From assembly GCA_033977485.1 (NCBI GenBank), contig CM066991.1, forward strand, positions 28,951,850 to 29,015,849: DNA of 64,000 bases, read 5' to 3'. The notes under the pieces were generated by a model. That model made no database searches. It saw only the letters and a list, made by a program, of their open reading frames with translations, and had not been told where the DNA came from. Made by a program: the position numbers and the translations under genes. Source of the DNA: Hydrangea macrophylla (Eukaryota; Streptophyta; Magnoliopsida; Cornales; Hydrangeaceae). Every line of letters begins with the position of its first letter. Positions within the stretch are counted from its first letter, which is position 1. This document shows, piece by piece, positions 22,185 to 34,102 of the stretch.

Positions 22185-23132
22185 ATTCTAATAAATTTGA
22201 CAGGGCCGATATCGTCCTCATACAATATGGCCTCAGAGTAATGAACTCTGGTGATAAAAGGCTTGTGATCAGCCCAAACTACTTCTACCTCATCACCATT
22301 CCAAAAGATCAAGAACTAGTGCAAGGTTGATGGGATACACCAACTGGTATGTATCTAGTCTCGACTGAGCAAAGTGTTGTATAACGCTCCAAAGTCCACC
22401 ACGAAGAAGGCTACCATGGTGGTATTTTTTCCTACAGTAAGCTCTACCGGGAGGATTCCTTTTATCTTCACTGGTGTCCCTGTGAACGCACAAACAGTGA
22501 GATCGGTAGGGATCAACTCACTCTTATCGCGTTGCAATTTTACCAACATGATTAATGGTAGGATATTTATCGCAGCTCCAATATTGATCAACACTCTTGA
22601 GTAGGGTACTCCTTCAATAGCTGCGTTGATGTATAATGGCTTCAAATGCTGTGACATTCTCTCTGCTGGTTTCTCAAAGATGACTTTAGAAGGCTTTTTC
22701 CCTGCTTCATCTTTAACCTTCGGTCTGATTACTAATACCTTCGGCCTATCTGCTTTTTCTTTGCTATCGACAAATACAGGCGTCGATGGACACTTCTAGT
22801 CCTCATGCACGTTACCCGCCATTTAACTCCCCTGGTCAGGTCTTGCTTCAAAAGACATTGACAGCGTGTAAACTATATTCACCGAGAAGTCCTTTGGAAT
22901 GCTTCCAAACTGGATGCATTTGTCCAATGGCTTTTCGTAATCTGAATCGAGATCAACACCTTCCATATCTAATTCATTCACCTCAGGAACTGATGGTTTT
23001 TCAAGATTTCGTAGTTTATTTTCCACACATTCAGTCTGGACCTTCTCCTTTCCCTTTCGGCTAAAGATTGCCTTAGACACCATGTCTTCATTTTTATCAT
23101 TTCTTTGGTCTGTCCACTTTTTCTCCAAGCAA
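22185..23132 (-). pseudogene. Gypsy A protease and flanking linkers
   Basis: At 22355-22657 the minus strand reads LKPLYINAAIEGVPYSRVLI, then NIGAAINILPLIMLVKL: a retropepsin of Tat type in which the catalytic Asp of the D-x-G-A box has become Asn. ALYNTLLSRD marks its end. A charged linker (22823-23128) joins it to gag on the upstream side, and 22185-22354 (AILYEDDIGPVKFI) leads towards RT. The region is cut by the RTE LINE at 22168-22184 and by Copia-Cg at 23133. Confidence 0.7.
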
Positions 23133-23137
23133 TATTT

Positions 23138-24637
23138 TATTGGAAAAACCGGTTTAAGTTCTAAGTTTAAACGCGCAGCGGAAAAATCAAGTTATAAAAC
23201 TTAATTGGCATGCCCGGATCTACTACCCATCAACTCTATAGATGCGCACAAGAGGGGACAAGAGTTTATACCTTAGTGTCTTGAACCCAATTCTGAAATC
23301 TTCAACTTCCAGCAGCCTCCACTAGATGGCCTTCACACTTATGACTCCTATGGATGCTCGCAGGAAGGACTAGGGTTGGTGGGAACCCTAATGGAGAGGA
23401 TTGGAAGGTTTTGGGAAACCTAAACAGTTTCTGCAGCTTTTACGTATAAAAAACGACGAACCTCTTTTTCAGAATGCAGCTGCCCTATTTATAGATTCCC
23501 AGAACCGACCTAGACTTCGACCGATCGAAGTGACTTCGATCGATCGACACTCCGATCGATCGAACCATTCTCGATCGATCGAATCTGCCATGACTTCAAT
23601 CGATCGAACATACTTCAATCGATCGAACTTGTCTTGACAGCTTCCTCATTTGCCTTCCCAAGCATCCTAGCGGAGCTAAGAGTGGGACCTCCTAGGCTTT
23701 TTATTGTTGGCTCAGATCAGTTGATTAACTCCCATGACCAAACTCTTTGATCAGCAAATTAATCGACTGATCAGTTAACGTTTACTCCACTATAAAACGA
23801 TAACTGAACTCCAACGCAAAAGAACATATCCGAAGCGATAACTAGACTTGTATGTTGTACTAATGTCCCTCTACCATCAGCATTCGCAATCATATTCAGG
23901 TAGTCGGATAAACAGTTACTGTCAACCTGAATCATGATTACTTCTTATAATCCTTGAGTCCCATTCACCTCTCATGATTACCAAACATGTTGATAACTCT
24001 TATCAACAAGACTGCAGTACTCAGTAATCGACTTGGTGACATTCTCAAGGGAATGCTTACTCTGAAACAGAGGGTAGATTCTGTCTTGACAATATATGTT
24101 CACAACCCTATGAATATGACATACCCAAGATACCCAGGTGTTGATCTTCTATAGACCTCACTGATTGGTAAGTCAAAGTAGTCATATCCACAGTCTGTGT
24201 TCATAATCGTCTCAAGATTGAGAACACGTACCTTACACAAGTTATGAGTTCCTATCGACTGATTGACAGCCTTGAGCGTCAATAGGAAACTCAGGTCCGT
24301 CAATGCACTATAAGCACTAGCATATTAACTAAGAGTTACACACTAGTGATCTGAGATTGATCACTCCATCCAATGGTAGTTAATCATGCTACAGTGTAAA
24401 CCTGATGAGATATCCTAGTCCCAACATCCACTGTGACATGTTCTAAGTAACAAAGAATAGCAATTCGTATCTCACTTGTATGTATCTCATACATACACGA
24501 ATTACTTACTATGATACTTAAGGATAACAATCATCTCATGAAAGAAACATACATAACAAAATGTAAAGCTGATATCCATATATTAAAATGTCAATGTCTC
24601 CTATATAAAGTAATGGTTTGAGGGCACAAACCCAACA
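23138..24637 (-). repeat. 3' LTR of Copia-Cg
   Basis: 1,500 bp. In element sense it runs from TGTTGGGTTTGTG (ending at 24637) to CCAATA at 23138; the last CA has become TA. The TATA box TATAAATA is on the minus strand at 23486-23493. Short open frames inside (24100-24303, 23401-23637) are identical or nearly so in the other LTR and are not genes. Confidence 0.95.
23486..23628 (-). promoter_or_regulatory. Copia-Cg LTR promoter: CGATCGATCG cluster plus TATA
   Basis: Six or seven copies of the self-complementary CGATCGATCG, mostly written TTCGATCGATCGAA, fill 23518-23628. TATAAATA lies 25 bp downstream in element sense (23486-23493). The 5' LTR has the same module at 30733-30843 with TATA at 30701-30708. 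Confidence 0.8.
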
Positions 24638-24650
24638 AACTCCCTCTTGC
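24638..24650 (-). other. Polypurine tract of Copia-Cg
   Basis: In element sense, GCAAGAGGGAGTT abuts the 3' LTR start. It is the expected plus-strand primer site. Confidence 0.75.
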
Positions 24651-24652
24651 AC

Positions 24653-25748
24653 TCACAACCATACATGATTACATCTGAGACCTAGACTATCTAGATGACG
24701 ATCAAAGACCTTCTGTGGCAAGGCCTTTGTAAACGGATCAGCAAGATTGTCAACGGTGGCAATCTTGGTGACAGTCACATCTCCACGTTGAACAATATCT
24801 CGGATAAGATGATATTTCCGCTCTACGTGCTTTCCCTTTCTGTGGTTTCTTGGCTCCTTGGACTGAGCCACTGTCCCACTATTATCACAATAAAGCGTAA
24901 TAGGTGACAGCGACGCTGGTACCACCTCGAGCTCCATAAGGAACTTCTTGAGCCAAACAGCTTCCTTTGCGGCTTCACAAGCACCCACATACTCAGCTTC
25001 TGTAGTTGAGTCTGCAATGCATTTCTGCTTAATGCTCCTCCAACTAACAGCACCACCTCCCAAGGTAAAGAGATGACCGGACGTCGACTTCCTCGAATCT
25101 TTATCTGACATAAAGTCCGAGTCAGTGTATCCTACTGGAATTAACTCACTACCACCGTACATAAGCATGTAATCTTTAGTCCTTCTCAAGTACTTAAGAA
25201 TGTGCTTGACGGCTTTCCAGTGCTCTGGACCTGGATTCGACTGATATCTGCTAACCATGCCAACGGCAAAACAAATATCTGGTCTAGTGCATAACATCGC
25301 ATACATAAGACTTCCCACTGCTGAAGCATAGGGAACTCCTATCATGCGATTCCTCTCCTCCTGTGTCTTTGGACACTAGTCCTTGGAGAACGCTAAACCA
25401 TGCCTGAAAGGTAACAAACCTTTCTTCGAATTATCCATTTAAAACTTAGTTAGCACCTTATCGATATAACCAGCTTGAGACAATCCCATTATCTTTCGCT
25501 TGCGATCCCAAAAGAGCTTTATCCCAAGAATATAGCTCGCCTCTCCTAGATCCTTCATATCGAAAGTACTAGCTAGCCAAAACTTTGACCGTTGACAATG
25601 CCGCTACATCATTCCCAATGAGTAGAATATCGTCAACATAAAGCACAAGAAAGGCCATCACTTTCCCTTCACACTTCTTGTATACACAAGGTTCATCCAG
25701 ATTCTGTATGAAACCAAACGACTTGACCACTTGGTCAAATCGGATGTT
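24653..25748 (-). pseudogene. Copia-Cg RT C-terminal half and RNase H
   Basis: After a TAG at 25749-25751 the frame continues through LVLYVDDILLIGND (intact catalytic box). It then shifts at a T-run (25578-25583, one extra base), passes TAA at 25439-25441 and TAG at 25376-25378, and opens again from 25345 to 24653. That last part holds GSLMYAMLCTRPDICFAVGM, YTDSDFMSDKDSRKSTSGH, STTEAEYVGACEAAKEAVWL, TLYCDNSGTVAQSK and LADPFTKALP, the D-E-D RNase H blocks. It would degrade template RNA during reverse transcription. Confidence 0.88.
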
Positions 25749-28088
25749 CTAACTCCTGGATGCCTGCTTAAGCCCATAAATGGACTTTTGCAGCTTGCAT
25801 ACCAAGTTACCTTTCCGACCAGCTATGAACCCTTCTAGTTGTTGCATATAGATGTCCTCCTCAAGATTGCCATTCAAGAATGCAGTCTTGACGTCCATCT
25901 GCCAGATTTCATAATCTAGACATGCAGCAATGGATAAGAGTATTCTGATGGACTTGAGCATGGCTACCGGTGAGAAGGTTTCCTCATAGTCAATGCCCTC
26001 CTTCTGAGTATAACCTTTCGCTGCAAGCCTAGCCTTAAAGGTCTCAACCTTTCCATCAGATGCTCTTTTCCTCTTGTAGACCCACTTACAACCAATGGGT
26101 TTAATATTGGTTGGAAGTTCTACAAGATCCCAGACCTGATTAGAATCCATAGATTCTAATTCAGCCTTCATAGCTTTAGCCCAATGTTCTGAATCAACAT
26201 CAGTCATTACCTCTTCGTATGTGGCAGGATCAGATTCAGATTCTATGGAGACAGCTTCAAAAAATTCTCCTAAGAACATGTATCTATCAGGCTGGCTGAT
26301 AATCCTCCCACTACGACGAGGTACCGGTGCGGAAATGGGTGAAGAAGTGGTATTTTCTTGATTTATATCGTTATCAACTATGGGTTGGACTGAGGGCTCT
26401 CCTTCTATCTCTCTAAGATCTATCCTTCCCTTAGGTTTATGGTTCATGATATAGTCATCCTCCAAGAAAACAGCATTCGTAATAACAAACACTTTTTGCT
26501 CTCTTGGATCATAAAAATACCATCTATAAGTACCCTTTGGATACCCTACGAAGTAACATACTTCCGATCTAGAATCCAACTTGCTCATCTTTCCTTTCAG
26601 CACATGTGCCGGACACCCCCATATCCGGAGATGTTGCAAAGAAGGCTTGCGCCCAATCCACATCTCTCGTGGTGTCCTGGGAACAGATTTGCTTGGTACT
26701 AGATTTAGTATGTACGCAGCGGTTTCCAAAGCATAACCCCAAAGGAATAATGGCAACTCCGAGCAACTCATCATCGACCTAGTCATGTCTAAAAGAGTCC
26801 GATTCCTTCTCTCCGCTACACCGTTCTGCTGAGGCGTACCAGGTGCAGTCAACTGTGACAGAATCCCATTCTGTACGAGGTGATCAATAAACTCATTAGA
26901 GAGGTACTCGCCACCTCGATCAGATCGAATGGCCTTGATATGTGTGCCCAATTGCTTCTCCACTTCAGCCCTAAACTCTTTGAACTTTTCAAAGGCTTCA
27001 GACTTGTGCTGCATTAGGTACACATATCCATACCTGGAGTGGTCATCGGTAAATGTTATGAAATACTCATAACCACCCCTTGCTCTAATATTTATTGGTC
27101 CACACACATCAGTATGAACTAATTCCAATAATGCATTGGTCCTATTGCCCTTTGCGAGAAAGGGCCTTTTGGTCATCTTACCCTCTAAACAAGACTCACA
27201 GACTTCCATTGGTTTGAGAACCAAATCGCCTAAGATCCCTTCTTTGACTAGTCTGCCAATCCTATTTAGATTGATATGGCCAAGCCTCATGTGCCAAAGC
27301 CTTGTTGGATTAGTGGAAGGTTCTTTTCTTTTAGATGGTATTGTTACCATTGAGTTATTAAGTTCAAAGCAAGAATCTTTAGAAATATTGGGAGTAATCA
27401 CATACAAACCATTTGATTTAACACCAGAACATATAAAAGAACTATTTCTTTTAATCACAACTTCAGTTCCAAAATGAAAAGAATAACCATTATTCGATAA
27501 ATTAGAAACTGAAATTAAATTACGTCTCATTAAAGGGACGTAAAGTACATCTGATAAAATCAAAACTTTATTGTCTAGAAATTCTAAAACTACGACTCCT
27601 ATAGCAACCGCAGAAACGGTTGCGCTAGAACCTAGAGTAAGTACGATTTCCCCATCACTGCACCTCCTGGTTGATCTGAACCCCTGCAATGATTTACAGA
27701 TATGGTTAGTCGCACCAGAATCAATGCACCAAGTGTTTGAAGTATCCGTTATAAAACTTACTTCAATCACATGTGATTCAATCATACCTTGAACTCTTGT
27801 AGCTAAGAATTCTGGACAGTTCCTCTTCCAGTGGCCCTTCTCACCGCATTGGAAACATTTTCCTTTGCCTTGGCCACCCACCTTCCCTTTGCCCTTACCT
27901 TTTCCCTTAGATTTTGCAATCTTAGGGACTGGTCCAACACTTGAACCACCAGCGCTAGCTTTCTTCTTCCCTTTCTTTCCTTTCGGCACAGACCGGGAGG
28001 AGGAAGCATTTTTCTCAACGTTCAAAACGTTGACCCCAGGTTTGATCACCCCTTCCGCTGCCAAAAGAGAACTCATCAATTCGCTCAT
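25749..28088 (-). pseudogene. Copia-Cg gag C-terminus, protease, integrase and RT N-half
   Basis: A 779-codon frame. It begins with the gag tail: a Lys/Gly-rich stretch and the zinc knuckle [14 protein letters not shown] (about residues 78-91). Protease follows with [11 protein letters not shown] (intact D-S-G). Integrase has H-x-[19 protein letters not shown], the core [20 protein letters not shown] and [13 protein letters not shown] (D, D, E intact). RT starts with [36 protein letters not shown] and ends at [15 protein letters not shown] replaces the following Trp codon. The frame begins in an ATGA overlap with gag caused by a one-base shift. Confidence 0.9.
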
Positions 28089-28642
28089 GAAAAATTCATT
28101 TGATTCATATTATAGTTAAGTTTAAATTGAGCGAATGAAGGCGACAGCGAATTAAGGATCATATCAACTTGGGTCTGTGCATCGATGTTGGCACCTAGGG
28201 TCTCCAGCTCGTTTAAATAACCAATCATTTTTAAAACATGTTCCTTGACTGGAGTCCCTTCCGACATCTTTGCACTCATTATCTTTTGTATAGCTACCTG
28301 CCTGGCAGGCCTGCCATGCTCCCCAAACATCTTTTTCAGGGATGTGATAATGTCACTGGCAGAATCATTCGATTGGAATTGGTGTTGCAACACACCAGCC
28401 ATTGAGGCCAGAATATAGCAACGAGCCATTCTATTCGACTTCTTCCATTTGTCAAACTCGCGTCTGGCAGCTGCCGAAGCATTTGCCGCGGGTTCTTCGG
28501 GGCATGGGGTGGTGAGGACATATATGTGATCCTCCACAGTTAACAAGATGTCAAGGTTACGTTTCCATTCAGTGTAGTTATTTCCAGTTAACTTGTTTTG
28601 AGTGAGTATGGTGGCAAGTGGACTAAATGCAGATCCAGACAT
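28085..28642 (-). CDS. Copia-Cg gag
   Basis: 185 residues from ATG at 28642: [36 protein letters not shown], then [33 protein letters not shown] and [19 protein letters not shown]. This is the UBN2-type Ty1-copia Gag. It stops at TGA 28085-28087, four bases overlapping the ATG of the downstream frame (28086-28088). In relatives gag and pol are one frame, so I read this as a one-base deletion. The start is supported by its match to the Copia-0 ATG at 141-143. Confidence 0.88.
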   Translation of the reverse strand: MSGSAFSPLATILTQNKLTGNNYTEWKRNLDILLTVEDHIYVLTTPCPEEPAANASAAARREFDKWKKSNRMARCYILASMAGVLQHQFQSNDSASDIITSLKKMFGEHGRPARQVAIQKIMSAKMSEGTPVKEHVLKMIGYLNELETLGANIDAQTQVDMILNSLSPSFAQFKLNYNMNQMNFS

Positions 28643-30338
28643 TATGATTACTGAAAATCAAACAAACAAAATAAACATGGATATCAGGATTTGACAGTTT
28701 GAAATAAAAGAATCCTTAAAACTCTTATTTTAAAACAAAGTCGCTGGAATATCGAAATAAAAGAATAAAGCCTCCGCGTGGAGGTCAATTTTCTATTTTT
28801 TCGATTAATCAAGACTTGTCCGCTATGCAACTCTTGCAAAAACAAGTTATGACTCCCGATCCCTTTTGATCTCTAAGTTTCTGAACAATGCCCCGTGTGG
28901 GATCCCTTATCCATAGCTTAGCTAGTGTGTACCATTAACTAGGATCCAATCACAACCGTCTCAAGTAGCGCCTCCGTGTGGTGGTCACCCTCTAACACGT
29001 CTGATTGATCCTATCATAAGAAGTTCACATCTAGTAACCAATGAGTAATGCACCCTCCGTATGGAATGATCACCCCTGACGAGGTGACACAGAATGCACC
29101 ACTTATCTTACAGTGAACCGTTAATGGAAGATTGTGGGTGTAATTAATAAGACCCTCTCCCACCAGTTTTTTTTTTTTTTTTTTTTTAAAAAGGATTTTG
29201 CTTTTTGAGAAAATCTGTTTCTACACACTTCCCATAAACATCTAATGTTTACTAATGTGTTGAAAACGGTTTTTGAATTTTATTTTAGAAAACTTGTTTT
29301 GCGTGCATGCAACAATGTATTATACGCTAATCAAAAACCAAGCACATAAAACAAAAAACTAAAATGAAATATAGGCATTCAAACAATGCCTCTATCTCCC
29401 ATGGCTCTATCTCTATAGAACCTCCTTTTGGTTTGATCGCCTCTAGCTCCATCTTCATGGATAACGGCTCCTTGCTCTATCTTCATGGATTTTCTAATTC
29501 TATTACATTTGTCCTATGCTTCTTTCGAAGTTTACAATTTATCTAGAAATAGAAATAACAACAAAATAAAAGGCTAGGGAAACCGATGCGACTTTCCTTT
29601 TCGTAGGATTGAAGTCGCAGCGCCCTTTACATATGCCTTAAAACCAAACCAAACTTAAATTACAACATGCACCAATCTCAAACAATTTAAATACAAATAT
29701 TCAAATGATTTGGTGCCATGGGAGATAGCGACTAATCTAGCTGCAAAAGGGTTAGTCGTACACGCATCCATACATACATAACAAATATATGTAACTGTTG
29801 AAACACTTAATTGATTCACACAGTATATAAACTATTTACATACTGAATTAGAACTTAAAATAGCATCTTACTTCTCTGTCACAGTTCGATCGATCGAAGA
29901 CCGTTCGATCGCTCGAACCTTCGATCGATTGAACACTGTTCAATCGCTTGAACATTCTGTTTCACAGAATGATTTGAAAATTTTACAGAATATTTTAAAA
30001 TTAAAGTTTTTAATTTCAAAACACTTTAAAACTGTGAAACAGAGAACCTAACAAAGAATCTATCTCGATGGATCAAACTTCATTCGATCGATCGAATACC
30101 AGAAGGTTTCGATCGATCGAAGACTGTTCGATCGCTTTGAGAACAGATGTTCGATCGATCGAAATATGTTCGATCGATCGAATCCTCCTTGCATCCTATA
30201 CAATCACAGATTTGTATACTGCTGTGATAACACTGCAGAAACAGATCTGTGACGATGCAGTTTCGAAAATAGTTCTAAAATCAACATGCAAATCAAAATA
30301 GTGTTCCAAAAACGCATCTATAGATCCAAACGAGCGTG
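28643..30338 (-). other. Copia-Cg long 5' leader
   Basis: 1.7 kb of untranslated sequence between primer site and gag, with no gene. It shares blocks with the Copia-0 leader (144-1278). Near 29167-29187 there is a run of 21 T. The part next to the primer site holds a second CGATCGATCG cluster, listed separately. Confidence 0.7.
29824..30182 (-). promoter_or_regulatory. Leader CGATCGATCG cluster plus minus-strand TATA in Copia-Cg
   Basis: TTCGATCGATCGAA and variants (TTCGATCGCTCGAA, TTCAATCGCTTGAA) occur in two groups, 29885-29955 and 30090-30182, split by AT-rich DNA. In element sense TTTATATAC lies downstream at about 29823-29831. The arrangement repeats the LTR module, so an internal start upstream of gag is possible. 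Confidence 0.6.
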
Positions 30339-30350
30339 GCTCTGATACCA
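30339..30350 (-). other. Primer binding site (initiator Met-tRNA) of Copia-Cg
   Basis: In element sense TGGTATCAGAGC begins 2 bp after the 5' LTR end. It is complementary to the 3' end of initiator tRNA-Met, and identical to the site of the SIRE-type element. Confidence 0.92.
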
Positions 30351-30352
30351 AT

Positions 30353-31852
30353 TGTTGGAAAAACCGGTTTAAGTTCTAAGTTTAAACGCGCAGCGGAAAA
30401 ATCAAGTTATAAAACTTAATTGGCATGCCCGGATCTACTACCCATCAACTCTATAGATGCGCACAAGAGGGGACAAGAGTTTATACCTTAGTGTCTTGAA
30501 CCCAATTCTGAAATCTTCAACTTCCAGCAGCCTCCACTAGATGGCCTTCACACTTATGACTCCTATGGATGCTCGCAAGAAGGACTAGGGTTGGTGGGAA
30601 CCCTAATGGAGAGGATTGGAAGGTTTTGGGAAACCTAAACAGTTTCTGCAGCTTTTACGTATAAAAAACGACGAACCTCTTTTTCAGAATGCAGCTGCCC
30701 TATTTATAGATTCCCAGAACCGACCTAGACTTCGACCGATCGAAGTGACTTCGATCGATCGACACTTCGATCGATCGAACCATTCTCGATCGATCGAACC
30801 TGCCATGACTTCAATCGATCGAACATACTTCAATCGATCGAACTTGTCTTGACAGCTTCCTCATTTGCCTTCCCAAGCATCCTAGCGGAGCTAAGAGTGG
30901 GACCTCCTAGGCTTTTTATTGTTGGCTCAGATCAGTTGATTAACTCCCATGACCAAACTCTTTGATCAGCAAATTAATCGACTGATCAGTTAACGTTTAC
31001 TCCACTATAAAACGATAACTGAACTCCAACGCAAAAGAACATATCCGAAGCGATAACTAGACTTGTATGTTGTACTAATGTCCCTCTACCATCAGCATTC
31101 GCAATCATATTCAGGTAGTCGGATAAACAGTTACTGTCAACCTGAATCATGATTACTTCTTATAATCCTTGAGTCCCATTCACCTCTCATGATTACCAAA
31201 CATGTTGATAACTCTTATCAACAAGACTGCAGTACTCAGTAATCGACTTGGTGACATTCTCAAGGGAATGCTTACTCTGAAACAGAGGGTAGATTCTGTC
31301 TTGACAATATATGTTCACAACCCTATGAATATGACATACCCAAGATACCCAGGTGTTGATCTTCTATAGACCTCACTGATTGGTAAGTCAAAGTAGTCAT
31401 ATCCACAGTCTGTGTTCATAATCGTCTCAAGATTGAGAACACGTACCTTACACAAGTTATGAGTTCCTATCGACTGATTGACAGCCTTGAGCGTCAATAG
31501 GAAACTCAGGTCCGTCAATGCACTATAAGCACTAGCATATTAACTAAGAGTTACACACTAGTGATCTGAGATTGATCACTCCATCCAATGGTAGTTAATC
31601 ATGCTACAGTGTAAACCTGATGAGATATCCTAGTCCCAACATCCACTGTGACATGTTCTAAGTAACAAAGAATAGCAATTCGTATCTCACTTATATGTAT
31701 CTCATACATACACGAATTACTTACTATGATACTTAAGGATAACAATCATCTCATGAAAGAAACATACATAACAAAATGTAAAGCTGATATCCATATATTA
31801 AAATGTCAATGTCTCCTATATAAAGTAATGGTTTGAGGGCACAAACCCAACA
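30353..31852 (-). repeat. 5' LTR of Copia-Cg
   Basis: 1,500 bp, about 99.7% identical to 23138-24637 by eye. It keeps the normal TG..CA ends and is followed by TATTT at 31853-31857. Promoter: TATA at 30701-30708, CGATCGATCG cluster at 30733-30843. Confidence 0.95.
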
Positions 31853-31857
31853 TATTT

Positions 31858-34071
31858 AGCTTCCCAATCTCGGGCAGACTGCCTCAGCCTTTGCATTCTC
31901 CTTTTCTGCGTGTTGGTGAAGTAGGCTTGTTCTGGGAACTTAGGATGCTCTAACCTTTTCCACCGGTTTACTTCTGCTTATGGTGGAACAACCATCTGTG
32001 GGGACCGATCACGACATTGGTAAGTCTTCCTTCTTATGTCCTCATTCTCCTACCTTGGTTCATTATAATGATACTCGCGTCTTTGGAACTCAGGCTTCGT
32101 ATGATATTCCTACTTAGGATAAGTGAGATGGCTTTGAATTGGCCTCCTAGGACTTGGGGGCCGATATGCCCTTTCTTTCTTTAGCATAGATGTAGTGTTT
32201 ACTTTTCCCTTATACTTGGGACATAACCCCTACTCGAAAACTCGGCCATCAATTGTAGTGTCGGATTCTGTCGGTGTTTGTTTTGGTATCGTCTGATATA
32301 ACTTTGGAGGCCAATCTTGCCTTTGACTTTTGTCCGTCCCCTTTCGGGCTTGCTTCAGAAAACCCAGCAGCTCTGAGGTTGATGTTTTTCTTTGCTTGTG
32401 CAGGGTTATGAAGTCGGGCGCCACCATGTTTGCTCCTACCACTGCAGGAAATGGATTGCTGTAAACTCCCATGACTTTTTTTCCTTTTTTGCGAACTTCA
32501 AATTTCCTTTATCGATCAAATCCTTCAAAACATTATGGAACCAGACAATTGTTAGCATTATGACACCAAGAGTTATGCCATTTGCAATACTCTTTTCCTT
32601 TCACCTCATTAGTCGAAGGTAGTTTTACATTATGTGGTAGCTGAATTTACCTATCGACCATCATGAAGTCAAAGATTTGATCATCCATTGCAATAATAAA
32701 TGAGTACTGCTTGCCAGTTTTGAAAGGCTATTTCTTGATTGATGATAGCTGCGCCTTGGTTGGTTTAGGCAACGGCTGACACAAATATGGCCATTTTTAT
32801 ACGATTTTGGCAGCATCCACTTCAATGTTAATCTCATATTCAGTAGTGTGTATATCATAGTTAGGATCCCTGTAATAGGTTCTTCCAACATACGTTCATA
32901 CCGGACAACTTGAGTTGCCAGCTCGAAGAGATCGCAGAAACCCATACCTTCAAACTTTTTCCTAAGTTCGAAGGTAAGTCCTCCTAATTTTATGTTAACA
33001 AATTCTTCTTTGGGCAATATGACCTTGCAGTGATGTTTAGCCCATTTAAACCTGGTGATATATGCTTTAGCTAATTCGCTTGGTAGCTTATATAGCCTTG
33101 TCAGATTGGCCATAGAGACTTCGGACTATGTTCGATAAAATTAGGCATGGAAGGCTTCTTCCATCTACTGCCATGGGGTAGATTTTGTACCAGCTAAAAG
33201 CTACCCCAGTTAGAGAATTGGAAAACAACTTTAGCAACATATTTCTTCAGTGCCTCACCTCTATACTCTGAAGTAGGAAACGAACGATATGTTCTACGGT
33301 TGATTGGTCAGCCTCATCAGAAAATGTAGTGAAGTTGGGCACCTTATATCCCTTGGGAGAGAAACTCTCTCGATGGCGTCACTATACGGCTCCTGTATAC
33401 GGGCCGCTGGGTCCTACGGAGTAGGCCACCGAAGTCTTGGTGGATGAATTCGACAATCTGCTCTCGATCAACCCTCACTGTTTGGGCTGGGGCACCCCTT
33501 CTCATGCCTACCGCATGTCCTAGGATCGGTCTTTAATTCCTCGTGGGCTCGTCCTCGGTTTCTAAATTGTCTTCAAACAACATGTTATTTCTTCCCCACT
33601 GATGGACTGAAACTACCCAGTTTGGCCGATCACTGGCTCCTTGATGGTAATGCATGTTTGGGCTACAACCTGGGGTGTGTTCATGGTCTCTCCTAAAATC
33701 TCTTTGTCGTTCCTCTCTGGAGAGCTAATGTATTTTTCAGTATGGGAAGGAGATGGGGCGTTATTACTTGCCCCCACACCAACCCGTGATAGTAAGGTTG
33801 GTGGTATCATTGGCTGTGAAGGACCATTCGTTTGGTGTTCCATCCATTCCTTCATTTCACGAAACATCTTACTCACTTGGGTAAAAGTCTGGTCCTGCCT
33901 AATGGACATTTCAGCGAAGCGTTGGTTAAAGAGTTCTAGTATGCTGTTACCCATATTAGACAAGTCCTCCTGACTGGCTACTAAGCTATTTGGGGATTCT
34001 ACATTCCCGGTATGCTCGCGTGAGCCCACCTCTTGGGAAGGACCCCTAGATCTTGTCCCTTTTCCAGCCAT
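31858..34071 (-). pseudogene. Gypsy A gag
   Basis: ATG at 34071 opens MAGKGTRSRGPSQE, then a coiled-coil-like ILELFNQRFAEMSIRQDQTF and QVSKMFREMKEWMEH, to a stop at 33613. Further on (32661-33113) the capsid part of the Retrotrans_gag family is readable: LTRLYKLPSELAKAYITRF, FVNIKLGGLTFELRKKFEGM, LFELATQVVRYERML. A zinc motif CKWHNSWCHNANNC lies at about 32545-32586, in the Tat-type spacing. Many stops and frameshifts are present. Copia-Cg interrupts the element just after this region. Confidence 0.75.
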
Positions 34072-34079
34072 TTGACACT

Positions 34080-34097
34080 GTCCCACCGGGTGTGCCA
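34080..34097 (-). other. Primer binding site of Gypsy A
   Basis: In element sense TGGCACACCCGGTGGGAC starts five bases after the LTR end and lies only about 9 bp before the gag ATG. It has the TGGC-x..GGTGGGA form of Tat-type gypsy primer sites. I cannot name the tRNA with confidence. Confidence 0.6.
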
Positions 34098-34102
34098 AAA
34101 AT

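Larger units (their letters stand above)
23138..31852 (-). mobile_element. Young Ty1-copia element 'Copia-Cg'
   Basis: 8,715 bp with 1,500-bp LTRs (23138-24637 and 30353-31852), flanked by TATTT (23133-23137 and 31853-31857). It is inserted between gag and protease of Gypsy A. By eye the LTRs differ at about five positions of 1,500, so it is the youngest datable insertion here. gag, protease, integrase, RT and RNase H are all present on the minus strand, but gag-pol has five inactivating lesions. The leader between primer site and gag is long (about 1.7 kb). Copia-0 at the left edge is a relative. Confidence 0.95.

Noticed and set aside
24100..24303. 67-codon minus frame identical at 31315-31518
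   Set aside because: Identity is explained by the nearly identical LTRs of Copia-Cg.
28085..28088. ATGA overlap as a designed gag-pol reinitiation signal
   Set aside because: Related copia elements have one continuous frame and this copy has other lesions, so a one-base deletion is simpler.
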